A DNA stretch of 64,000 bases from Proteles cristata cristata (taxonomy: Eukaryota; Chordata; Mammalia; Carnivora; Hyaenidae). Location: NCBI GenBank assembly GCA_017311185.1, contig JAESUZ010002594.1, forward strand, positions 1,364,001 through 1,428,000. Reading direction: 5' to 3'. Position numbers and translations under genes: made by a program. Positions 10,401 to 32,654 of this stretch are shown piece after piece. Below the pieces are notes generated by a model. That model did not search any database. It was not told the origin of the DNA and saw only the letters and a program-made list of their open reading frames with translations. Each line of letters begins with the position of its first letter. Position 1 is the first letter of the stretch.

Positions 10401-12351
10401 TGGCAGGGCCCCCAACTCATGTGCATCAGTCGGGAGGGTGAAGAAGAGAGGGAGTCACTTACTTTCCTTCTGCTCAACAGGGACCTGGAGAGGGGGCAGC
10501 TCTTCTTGGAGGGGGATGGCTTCCTGAGGGAGAGGGGGATCTGCCACAAGACAGGAGTGAGGGCCCAGAGAAGCAAGGATTAGACTGATGTCAGCAGCAC
10601 TGGGTGGGGGGGCGGTGGTTAGGAAATGGGCAAGCGCTCACCTTTCTTTTCAATGGCGAGTTGGGGAGGGGGCAGCTCTTCCTCTTGGACAGGGATGGCT
10701 TCCTGAGCGGAAGGGGGCTGTACTACAGAAGGGGGTATATGTGAGTAGACCACCCCAGGCCAAGGAATAGGCAGGGCTTTCTCACCCCTCCCCACCTGAA
10801 GAACAGGAAGTAAGCCAGACCTGCAACCTGGGGGGGCAGGTAACTGAGAAGGGCACATGGGGGACTTACCTTCACTTTGTCCCTCAAAGTGAAAGCCATG
10901 CTGAGGGGTGTCAGGATGATCCATGGAGAGGGCTCCAGTCTGGGGTGGGGAGGGGGGCGCTGCATAGCCGACTAGAGGGAAGAGGGGACATAGTCAGAGC
11001 TGACAGTTTCTCCTGGACCCCCACCCATGCTGCTCACCCAAGCTCTCACCTTCGTGAATGTGATAGGTGAGGGGCTCTGGGCCCAGCTCCCGCTGCCCTG
11101 AAAGAAGAAGGGCGAGTCAGGGATGGTTCTGAGGAGCCCTTTCTTGGCCCCAAGCACAGGGTGCGGGGACAATAGACATCAAGGGTGTAGGCAAGATGAC
11201 CAAGACATTGCTCCTTAATCCCTGTCCCTTAATCAATCCACACCCCGCCCCCAGACCCACCCAGGTGTGACTGATTGGGTTCTGAGAAAGCCATGATGTT
11301 CTGATAGCCTCACCTCCACCAGGCTCAAAGCCTTGGGTTTCCTGAGTCCAGGCTTGAGGGGGATGTGACATGGGGCTGCGGGTGGGAGGAATGGGGTGGT
11401 GGAAGCCTGACTCTCCTGTCAGTGTCTCTCCCTCAGGGCCTCTGGGCTCTCCTCCTTTCAGCCTCTCAGCTCTGATGTTTCTCTAGTTTTCTAGAGGAGC
11501 AAGTCCCAACTTTGAACCAGTTGGGGTCTCATCGGTCCACCTCCTCCAGGCCCTTTGAATATCTGTGGGCCTTCTCACAAGAAGCCCACACTGAAGTTTA
11601 AGTGCCTCCCTTTCAGCCGGTCCCAGATCCTCCTTAGCTTAGGTCTCAATTTAGGACCTGGGGACTGGGATGATTCAAGACTCCTGAGGCAACTTGCCCC
11701 GCAGCTGCAGGGGAAGGTATGGCTTATAGCTGATGTGAGGTCATTGAAGACTAGCACCCGGGAGGAACAACCAGATGGGCCTTCCAGATACCGAGTGGAG
11801 CTGTGGCACTCTAAGTTTCCCTTGGTGCCACTTTGTCCAGCACGCAGCAGATGTGTGTGTGCTAGATAGAGTGTGTCTGGTCCGGTGTGGATGGACACCC
11901 TCTCCACTCCTCTCCTAACCGGTCAGGCTCTCTGGGTCAGCAGATCAGTTTCAAGTAGCCTGGGGGCCCCATTCTTTCTCTTTCCCCTGCCAGACAGGCC
12001 CCATATACACCCCTTACTGAGGCAGAACCCCTCGCTCTGGGAATCTACCCACCGAGTTGTCCATTTGACTCCAATTTTGTCTTCCAGCAGCGGTCTCTAG
12101 GAAACCCTCCTCCTGTGCACCTGCTCCCCTCCCTGGCCCACCTTGGGTCTGCTTAGAAATTCAAGGCCAAGTGGGTCATGCCTCTTCTGGTGGTGAGCCA
12201 TCCAGAGGATGGCTGGACACAGGCCCCAGGCCCCCACTGGCCAGGGCCTCTTTCTGAGTGCTGGCTCCAACCCCAACTCACCTCCCTTGGAGGCTACAGA
12301 AGCGACAGCCAGACAGGCCAAGACCAAGGCTGCTCTGTACATGGTCCCCAT
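7223..12351 (-). CDS. ECM1: Extracellular matrix protein 1 (gene span, 11 coding exons)
   Basis: Secreted glycoprotein of skin, cartilage and other matrices that binds matrix components such as perlecan and regulates MMP9; these roles are family knowledge. Exons (minus strand): 12282-12351, 11050-11097, 10870-10971, 10642-10722, 10463-10540, 10122-10178 (5a), 9504-9820, 8873-9247, 8135-8355, 7877-7964, 7223-7453. All introns are GT-AG and phases agree, giving 1,668 nt, 555 aa with 5a or 536 aa without (human 559/540). Residues 1-19 form a signal peptide ([20 protein letters not shown]); then a Pro/Gln-rich region; then cysteine-rich repeats with albumin-like CC pairs ([36 protein letters not shown]). 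Sequons NHT and NMT are present. The start at 12351 is the first Met before the signal peptide. An upstream in-frame Met at 12378 would disrupt the signal peptide. Confidence 0.97.
7877..7964 (-). CDS. ECM1: ECM1 exon 9
   Basis: 88 nt, phase 2 to 0. Encodes [19 protein letters not shown] and the CCAEEE end, with an N-M-T glycosylation sequon. Donor GTGAGT. Confidence 0.95.
8135..8355 (-). CDS. ECM1: ECM1 exon 8
   Basis: 221 nt. Starts [20 protein letters not shown], contains [16 protein letters not shown], and ends in a split His codon before GTGAGT. Adjacent intron 7 (8356-8872) happens to be open in this frame but is 517 nt, so retention would shift the frame relative to exon 7. Confidence 0.95.
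8873..9247 (-). CDS. ECM1: ECM1 exon 7 (125-codon cassette)
   Basis: 375 nt, phase 0/0, 125 codons. Begins [20 protein letters not shown] and ends NHTCAWKA. Its 125 codons equal the difference between human ECM1a (540 aa) and ECM1b (415 aa), so skipping would keep frame as in ECM1b. Confidence 0.96.
9504..9820 (-). CDS. ECM1: ECM1 exon 6
   Basis: 317 nt. Encodes [38 protein letters not shown] and the [15 protein letters not shown] cysteine pair. Acceptor CCCCATTCTAG, donor GTAAGT. Confidence 0.96.
10122..10178 (-). CDS. ECM1: ECM1 exon 5a (candidate alternative exon)
   Basis: 57 nt, phase 1/1, 19 codons ([19 protein letters not shown]). Acceptor CTTCTACCCCAG and donor GTGAGT are both strong. 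The length equals the 19-residue gain of human isoform ECM1c over ECM1a. Inclusion or skipping keeps the frame. Confidence 0.75.
10290..10420 (+). repeat. MIR element in ECM1 intron 5
   Basis: Contains the MIR core ACAAATGAGGAAACTGAGGC with the surrounding GGTTATATGGCTAGCATGTG. Antisense to ECM1. Confidence 0.75.
10463..10540 (-). CDS. ECM1: ECM1 exon 5
   Basis: 78 nt, phase 1/1. Encodes [19 protein letters not shown] and then VPVEQKE. Closely similar to exon 4, indicating a tandem exon duplication. Donor GTAAGT. Confidence 0.94.
10642..10722 (-). CDS. ECM1: ECM1 exon 4
   Basis: 81 nt, phase 1/1. Encodes [20 protein letters not shown] and then LAIEKK. Paralogous to exon 5. Donor GTGAGC. Confidence 0.93.
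10870..10971 (-). CDS. ECM1: ECM1 exon 3
   Basis: 102 nt, phase 1/1. Encodes [10 protein letters not shown], then [19 protein letters not shown]. Acceptor TCCCTCTAG, donor GTAAGT. Confidence 0.94.
11050..11097 (-). CDS. ECM1: ECM1 exon 2
   Basis: 48 nt, phase 1/1, encoding [16 protein letters not shown]. Shorter than human at its start: the four residues (FTAT) before GQR are missing, which suggests a different acceptor position. Acceptor CTTCTTTCAG, donor GTGAGA. Confidence 0.88.
12282..12351 (-). CDS. ECM1: ECM1 exon 1 (start and signal peptide)
   Basis: 70 nt. ATG at 12349-12351, encoding the hydrophobic signal peptide. The split Gly codon precedes the donor AG|GTGAGT. Confidence 0.95.
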
Positions 12352-12462
12352 CCTGGGGCAAGGACTGGTCGGTGGCACCCAGGAGGCGGGTCGTCTCAGG
12401 TGGATCTGGACTTGAAGGGCTGGGCTCCCGGGAGCCTGCTTCTCTGGTCGCTGTCACCGCTG

Positions 12463-12550
12463 CTGTGAAGCTAGGGGCTGGCTCCTTCTCCTTTTATTCG
12501 GCTATCTGGGGATCACTCCCTCCCTCCTACTTCCTGCCATGACTCAGTCC
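12463..12550 (-). promoter_or_regulatory. ECM1: ECM1 core promoter: TATA-like box, ETS and AP-1 sites
   Basis: On the minus strand: AATAAAAGG (TATA-like) at 12490-12498, GCAGGAAGTA (ETS) at about 12528-12538 and TGAGTCA (AP-1) at 12540-12546. Spacing predicts initiation near 12465 and a 5' UTR of about 115 nt. AP-1 and ETS control of ECM1 is reported for mammals; the initiation site here is inferred. Confidence 0.65.
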
Positions 12551-12950
12551 CAGCTGCTGCTCCTCTGGCTGGGCAGCTGCTCCTCCCAAACTCACCCTGA
12601 CGCCGCCTGCAGACTGAGGAGAACTGGGTGAGGAGAGCATTCTTAGGATCCCCAGAGAAGTGGATTCTGAGCCTCGTGGAGGAAGAGGTGCTCAGACCTT
12701 CCTTTCCACTTCAGGGCCTCTGCCCACTCGCTGCCTGCTGTGGGGCAGTACAACCTGCTAAACTGTGGCCGGGGAGCCGGGCACTAAGGAACCCAGGGTA
12801 GGGGGCAGGGCAGCGACCCCAGGAGCTCCCCTACCAGCGAGAGGCCAGGGCCGATCCCCCTTCTGCTGCCCTGGCACCCCAGGATGAAAGAGACGGGGAC
12901 AGAGTCAAACTCCCTTTTATCCCTACTCAGGAATCAGAGATGGAGACACA
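12551..12950. other. Short TARS2-ECM1 intergenic spacer
   Basis: About 0.5 kb lies between the TARS2 poly(A) signal and the ECM1 TATA-like box. The sequence is GC-rich and free of SINEs. It must hold both TARS2 termination and ECM1 upstream control. Confidence 0.7.
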
Positions 12951-12967
12951 TGCCCAGGAGCTTCAAG

Positions 12968-12973
12968 TTTATT
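12968..12973 (-). terminator. TARS2: TARS2 poly(A) signal AATAAA
   Basis: TTTATT on the plus strand reads AATAAA on the minus strand, about 197 nt past the TARS2 stop codon at 13170-13172. It predicts a 3' UTR of about 220 nt. Confidence 0.8.
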
Positions 12974-13169
12974 CTTTGTTGTTTCACTCTCCTCACACCC
13001 AGACAGCCTGGCTTCCCCCAGATCACATCTGTTCGCAGGAGGGCAAACTCATGCTCCCACACCCGTTCGGAGGGGCCAGGGGGCCTCCAGCTGCTGGCAG
13101 CCAGGTGAGGCCCTCCCTCACGAAGGGAGGCTGGCGGCGCCGCAGGTCACTGCATCTGCACCCAGTGGA

Positions 13170-27331
<14,162 letters not shown>

Positions 27332-27339
27332 GCTCCTTC

Positions 27340-27560
27340 AAACCCCGGCCTGCATCCTTAAATTACCCTCGATTCTCCTCCGCCGGATTTCCCATAGGCT
27401 TCCGGCGCCATAACGCCCGTGCCGATTGGCCTGCACGGCTGCCACTCCGGCCGGGGACCGCCCCCAGGAACTCCACGGCAGCCCGCCCCTCTCCGCGAGA
27501 GCGGCCGTGGGGGTGGTTCCGGGGCCCGGAAGACCTAAGCTGTTACACACGCTCGCGGCC
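27340..27560 (-). promoter_or_regulatory. TARS2: TARS2 CpG-island promoter with ETS and CCAAT motifs
   Basis: CpG-dense block upstream of the ATG. On the minus strand: GGCGCCGGAAGCC (ETS/GABP-type) at 27397-27409 and CCAAT at 27425-27429. A further CCCGGAAGACC on the plus strand lies at about 27525. No TATA box. ETS/GABP sites are typical of nuclear genes for mitochondrial proteins. Initiation is inferred near 27350-27390. Confidence 0.7.
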
Positions 27561-27734
27561 CCGAAACCGGAACGGGTTCAGCCTGTAGAGGCAAGAGCAT
27601 ACTCTGCAGTGCTGAGGATAGGGGAGTGAAAACTCTTGAGAAATGAAAGGGGGAGAAAAACGGAGGGGAAAGGGTAGTCATTTCCTTTTAACCTTCGCTT
27701 TTCTTTTACATCGTCTTTACTAGCAGGTAGAAAA

Positions 27735-27840
27735 TAGGAACCAAGGGTTAAATTCTGGATTTGCCATTCACAATGTCATTTTAGATAGATTATTTAATTT
27801 CTTCTAAACTTCGATTTTCTCATATATAAGATAATAATAG
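27735..27840 (-). repeat. MIR element
   Basis: TTCTGGATTTGCCATTCACA and TCATATATAAGATAATAATA resemble the reverse MIR core. Confidence 0.5.
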
Positions 27841-27944
27841 AGGTGCCTGGCTAGCTCAGTCAGTGGAGCGTGAGACTCTTGATCTTGGGTTTGTGAGTTT
27901 GAGCCCCACTTTGGGTGTAGAGATTACTTACAAATAAAAAACTA
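27841..27944 (+). repeat. Short carnivore SINE (plus)
   Basis: GGTGCCTGGCTAGCTCAGTC head and GGGTGTAGAGATTACTTACA tail. Confidence 0.85.
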
Positions 27945-28160
27945 GGGACGCCTGGATCGCTCAGTCCGTTAGGCGTCTAACTCTTGATTTCTGCTGAGGT
28001 CATGATCTGTTCGTGGGCTGGAGCGTTGCTAGCGCTCTGCACTGATGGCATGGAGCCTGCTTGGGATTCTCTGTCTCCCTCCCTCTCTCTCTCTGCCCCT
28101 CCCTGGCTTGCACTCTGCCCCCCGGCCAAAATAAACATTAAAAAAATTTTTTTTTTAATC
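27945..28160 (+). repeat. Carnivore SINE (plus)
   Basis: GGGACGCCTGGATCGCTCAG head, CCAAAATAAACATT tail. Inserted into the preceding SINE's A tail. Confidence 0.87.
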
Positions 28161-28334
28161 TTTTAAAAAATACAATGGGAGTAATAGTAGTAACACTCCC
28201 AGTTGCTGAGATTAGTTGATGGGTTACAATAGCGACAAGCTGTTAGGGAAAAAAAAGTTGAATAGCTGTTAGAAAAAAAAAAATTGAATAGCTTTGGGGC
28301 GGACCAACGACTCTACAGAGGCCACTTCTTGGAA

Positions 28335-28500
28335 CCTCTTCATGGTCCTAGTGCTTAAGAGGGACCTTAGCGACCTCTTAGTTTTACAGATGAAAGAATA
28401 TAAGGTCAGAGAAAATAAGTGACTTAAGGTCAAACAGTAAGTGCAGCTGCTACATTTTGAATCCAAGTTTTACACTCTTCTACCACACCATGCTTTCTCT
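28335..28500 (+). repeat. MIR element
   Basis: TTTTACAGATGAAAGAATAT, AAGTGACTTAAGGTCAAACA, AGTAAGTGCAGC and CTACCACACCATGCT follow the MIR consensus nearly end to end. Confidence 0.8.
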
Positions 28501-28874
28501 GACAATAGGATTTACTTCCAATATACTCCCCCATCACTTCAGAAAAAGGAACCTGACCCTAGAATTTTAGCTTTCTGTTTCCTACACAAGACCTTGCCTC
28601 TCATTCCCATCCTAGCTCTCCACTTCCTTTAATCTCTTCTCTTTCCACTCCCTGCAGTATCTGGTATCTAGGACAGAGGACTAGGTATATTTGATTTACT
28701 TTCCACAGGAAAAATTGAAATATGGTCACATTTGTGGTAATGAGGGGAAATGGACTTGGGAGCAGCTGTAAGGTTCCCAGTAACTACCCTTAGGCCCCTC
28801 ACCTGGGGGTAGGGATGATTAGATGGTTCTCAAGTTTCCAATGGTGATGGAATCAAGGGTTGTGGAGGAAGAGC

Positions 28875-28998
28875 TGTCAGAGAAAGCTGTTTAATCTAGG
28901 TTTCCAGAGGCCAAAGGTTCTTTCTGGGGAAGGCAGCAGTTGATGAGTCCCAGGCATCACTCTGGATCTCGGCTCCCTCTCCTGGTATGTTAGACACC
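28875..28998 (-). ncRNA. Candidate terminal exon of an unassigned minus-strand transcript
   Basis: A strong acceptor (TTATTTCTTTTTGTATTCCAG) precedes a body starting GGTGTCTAACATACC. ATTAAA, a variant poly(A) signal, lies at 28890-28895, about 105 nt in. Together with the unit at 30649-30694 it could form the 3' end of a lncRNA or an extended RPRD2 transcript. Sequence-only prediction; transcription is not shown. Confidence 0.35.
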
Positions 28999-29679
28999 CT
29001 GGAATACAAAAAGAAATAAGACTGTGGAACAGGGAAATTACTTGTTTGGGAGGGGTGGTGTGAAGGGCTAGGAAAAGGGGAAGAGGAATTAAAAATGGCA
29101 TTCAGAACTTTTCCCATGACTTTGCACCAAAAGGGGTGGGTATGTTATATTGCAGGTAACAAAATGGTAGGTGCTCAATAATTATTGAAGAATGTATCAA
29201 TCACTGCATTGACTTAAAACTCCAAAGGATACATTTACTGACACATACATTCTTTGATCATTGTACCTTGTCCTCTTTCGTTAGGTAGTAGAGGGATGGT
29301 GGAATAAGTAGGCTAACGCCGTTAACAGCTTCCTGCACTCATCCCTCAAACATGTGTCTGCTGCATGCAATGCAGTGAACTGAGGGCTCATGGGCTACCC
29401 ATCAATCAACGACTACATCATCACCTAATGTAACTTGTGTTGCAGTGGAGGAAGGAAGGAATGTCAGGAATGATTTCATTCTTCTTGTAGCAAACAAGCC
29501 AGCCAGCAAGCAAGGAAGAGCAAGGTAGTTAAGACCAATGCATTAATTACTTTTTTTTTTTTTCCAATTTCTGATTTGTGACTACCATGTCTCAGCCTCA
29601 GGGAATTTTAACCCATTAGTCTGCCTGGGAAACATCAGTCCCTAAAACTGCTCTTACCTGCCACCCAGAATATCACCAA

Positions 29680-29830
29680 ACACCTACAATGTACCAAGTG
29701 CAATGCCTTCACTATCATTTAATTCCAAGAACTCTGATAAGCAATAGCTCTTTTTATGTTCTCTTTACAACACAGAAAACCCTCAGAGATGTCAAGGCTC
29801 AGTCAATCTGAATCCAAAGTTTATTATGCC
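29680..29830 (+). repeat. MIR-like fragment
   Basis: CACCTACAATGTACCAAGTG, CACTATCATTTAATTCC and ACAACACAGAAAACCCTCAG suggest a diverged MIR. Confidence 0.45.
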
Positions 29831-30648
29831 ATGCCAGGCCACCTTTCAGCAACCAGAAGAGTCCTAATGCATTATGTTTGGTAGCAGAGCTCCCTTTTTC
29901 TCTCCAGGGTACATCACTTGGAGGGCCAAAGAAGCCTTTAATATAGAGTGGAGAGAAGGGTCCAATAAAAAGCCAAGAAAAGAACTGTCTTACCAGATTT
30001 TCTCTAATCAAAGGTAAGGTAAAAGAAGTGTTTAGGAAGTAATGCCAGCAGATTTCACATAAGTGCAGGGATAAGGCGATCCTCAGTAAAGTGTATCCTA
30101 GACCATTAATCACATTTTGGGAAAGTCTCAGCTCTACTCCACTTTTAGAATAAACACCACAGGTTAGCTAAAGCTTTTGTTGAAGAGGTATTGTATTTAT
30201 AATCCTAAACTATATGTAAGAATGCTCTCCATTGAAGGTAAAGTACATTTCCACTTGTCATCAGGAACAACACATATCTTAGCTCTTCACAAAATTTCCC
30301 TGTATCCAAGAAGTAGAAAAGATAGTGGAGGTAAAAAAAGAAAACTTTAAGGGGGTAAAATATATAAAGCTTTATGTCATTGTCACCAAATGCTTTCAAG
30401 GCCCAGAGAACTAGCCAAGTGGCTAAAAGTACAGCAGTAGGTGGTGTGGGGAGGTTAGATTTAAAAAAAAAAAAAATCCTTAGTGATGAAGATGCAGGAT
30501 GGGGCCAAACTTTTTCTTTAACTTTGCTTTAAGATGCCAGAAAAAAAGGAGATAAAGTCAAGCCACATCTGCTGATAAAGAGGGGGAAACTTCCTACCAG
30601 GGCATGGGGAGGAGTTGAATGGTTTTTGAAAATAAAGCCTTCACTCAC

Positions 30649-30694
30649 CTAGAATCTTTACTAGGATTTCCCTTCCCCGAGACAACTCTTGAGT
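30649..30694 (-). ncRNA. Candidate internal exon (46 nt), minus strand
   Basis: Acceptor GTTTCTCTTTTACAG and donor CTAG|GTGAGT bracket a 46-nt segment. Joined to the unit at 28998 it leaves an open frame to TGA near 28877, but the peptide matches nothing I recognise. It lies 1.96 kb beyond the RPRD2 poly(A) signal. Confidence 0.35.
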
Positions 30695-32654
30695 CTGTAA
30701 AAGAGAAACAAAGACAGAGCCACCTCCAAGCCCCCTCCCCCCTTTAAATGGCCCTGATTTGTCAGGTAAGGTTAAAGGGAAAATATAGCAAAGAGTCTCC
30801 CAAACACAGGAGCCAGTGCAGGGATGTGTCAGCTTAGGTTGATGTTGAAGTAAACAAAGGCAAGAGCAGAGTACTCTGAGGGAAGGTCCTAGGTACATCT
30901 CTAGAAAGGCATGTACAGCTAAGCCCACTGCCCAATAATCAAGATTTCAAATTAATCCTTTACTAATCTCTACTGCCCTTGGCGATGAGTGGGTATTTAG
31001 AACACAGGATCTTAAGTGTTGTTTTATGTAAGTGTAAAGGATTTCTAGCCAGGGAAGGAAGAAACAAGGAACTGGATCCTGCCCATCTCTCTTCTATCCA
31101 TTCCAACTGAAATACCGCAGGGAAAATGTACAAAGCTTCAAGTTCTCTTGTCTCCTCTTTCCCACAAATTATGCGGCAAAGGGCTTAGGTAATTTGCAAA
31201 ACTAAAGGAGACATAAAATGGGAATGAAGAAGGAAGTAAAATTGCTATGAATCCAACAGATCCAGGGTAGACTGGTTTAGCCAGCACTTTTGAGTCAAAC
31301 AAAATCCTGCGGCCTGTATTTGTTTTTTTTGTTGGCACTGCTCACTAGACCCTCCACCCAGGTCTGTGTTTTCAACTTTTGACTCTAGCTACAGTGAGAA
31401 CAAAAGGAAAGGGCAGAAGACAAATAATGGTACCATAACTGCAGTATCAATTCCGAAATAGATCGGTCTTGTGCCCTTCTCCTCAGACCCGCTACCTAAG
31501 CATCAAATGTTTCTTCTCTTCCCCCACCAGTGAGAAACCATTTGGTATCTAGTTTTACATTGCACTTGCTTCTTTCCTTCAAAGCATGTGTGCGTCTTCT
31601 TACTTCTGTGGTGGGGGTTGGGGGGAGGGAGAGGGAGAACAGGATGTTTACTTAAGAGCTATCTCACTTGCGGTGAGCCTCTTGCAGCTTTGTCTATGCA
31701 GCCTCAATGAGTTATTACTCCGCAATTGTGAACAGCAGCTGACTGGACTTGCCCATACAGTTACTCATAAACAAGTATGAGAAACGCCCCAATACTCTAA
31801 AACCCATTTGGATGATGTTTGTTATTGCCTACATACGTGAGCGGGTAACTCATCCCTCTTCTGCAGACTGGCTTAAATAAAGCAATTTAGGGGTTTGAAG
31901 TTGTGCATTTTCAACATGCCCAGAAAGGCAAATGTGAAGTCTAAAAGCTGTTGATTCCTTGGGGGAGGAGAAAGAAATCAATTGGGCAAGTCAAGGTGCC
32001 AAGAGGGGAACAAGGAAAAGGTGAGCCAGATTCTAGAAGCAGCCAATGCAACTGTATAGGTCAGCTACACCTACTGGGTGTATTCCTAGGCTATTTCTGA
32101 AGTGTCCAGAGACAGGTGTGTAGCTTTGCGTAATGAAGGTTGCTATTTAGAGCCTTCTACCCTGCCAGTGACCCGGGTGGGGTCCAGATGTGGTGGATCT
32201 CTCTTCACCCCTTAAAGCCAACATTCCATTCATTAAGCTTCAGTGGGGTATGAAAAAGGGATGGGCCAAGAGAGGGTTAAGTGTGGCTTACGTATGACAG
32301 ACTGCCAATGCGCAGCAAGAAGGGCCGATGTGGGAAAAGAATGGACCAGAAGGATCCCTACCACCACTGCCCCAACTCTAGGCTTGCTTTAAAAATACGT
32401 CTTCACTCACAACTGTACAACTTTTTGAACACATACACAGTTATCCATACAGTATATCCCACTTCATTACCAACCACTCCCTGAACATCCCCACCCCTCA
32501 TCCCTTTGCAAAACTGAATTGCACAGAGGATCAAACAGAAAACCCACAAAGCCATGAGATCAGAGGCTCAGACTGCCTTCAGTAACACTGAGTGCCGGAA
32601 GTCAATGGGAGCACTTGGATTAAGATCAGTGTGAGAGGGGGAAAGTCAACCACA

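Larger units (their letters stand above)
28501..32650. other. SINE-free RPRD2-TARS2 intergenic region
   Basis: About 4.1 kb without a single carnivore SINE or L1, in a window that averages one SINE per kb. Holds a MIR-like fragment at about 29680-29830 and the two exon-like units listed separately. No open frame has a recognisable domain. Confidence 0.6.
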
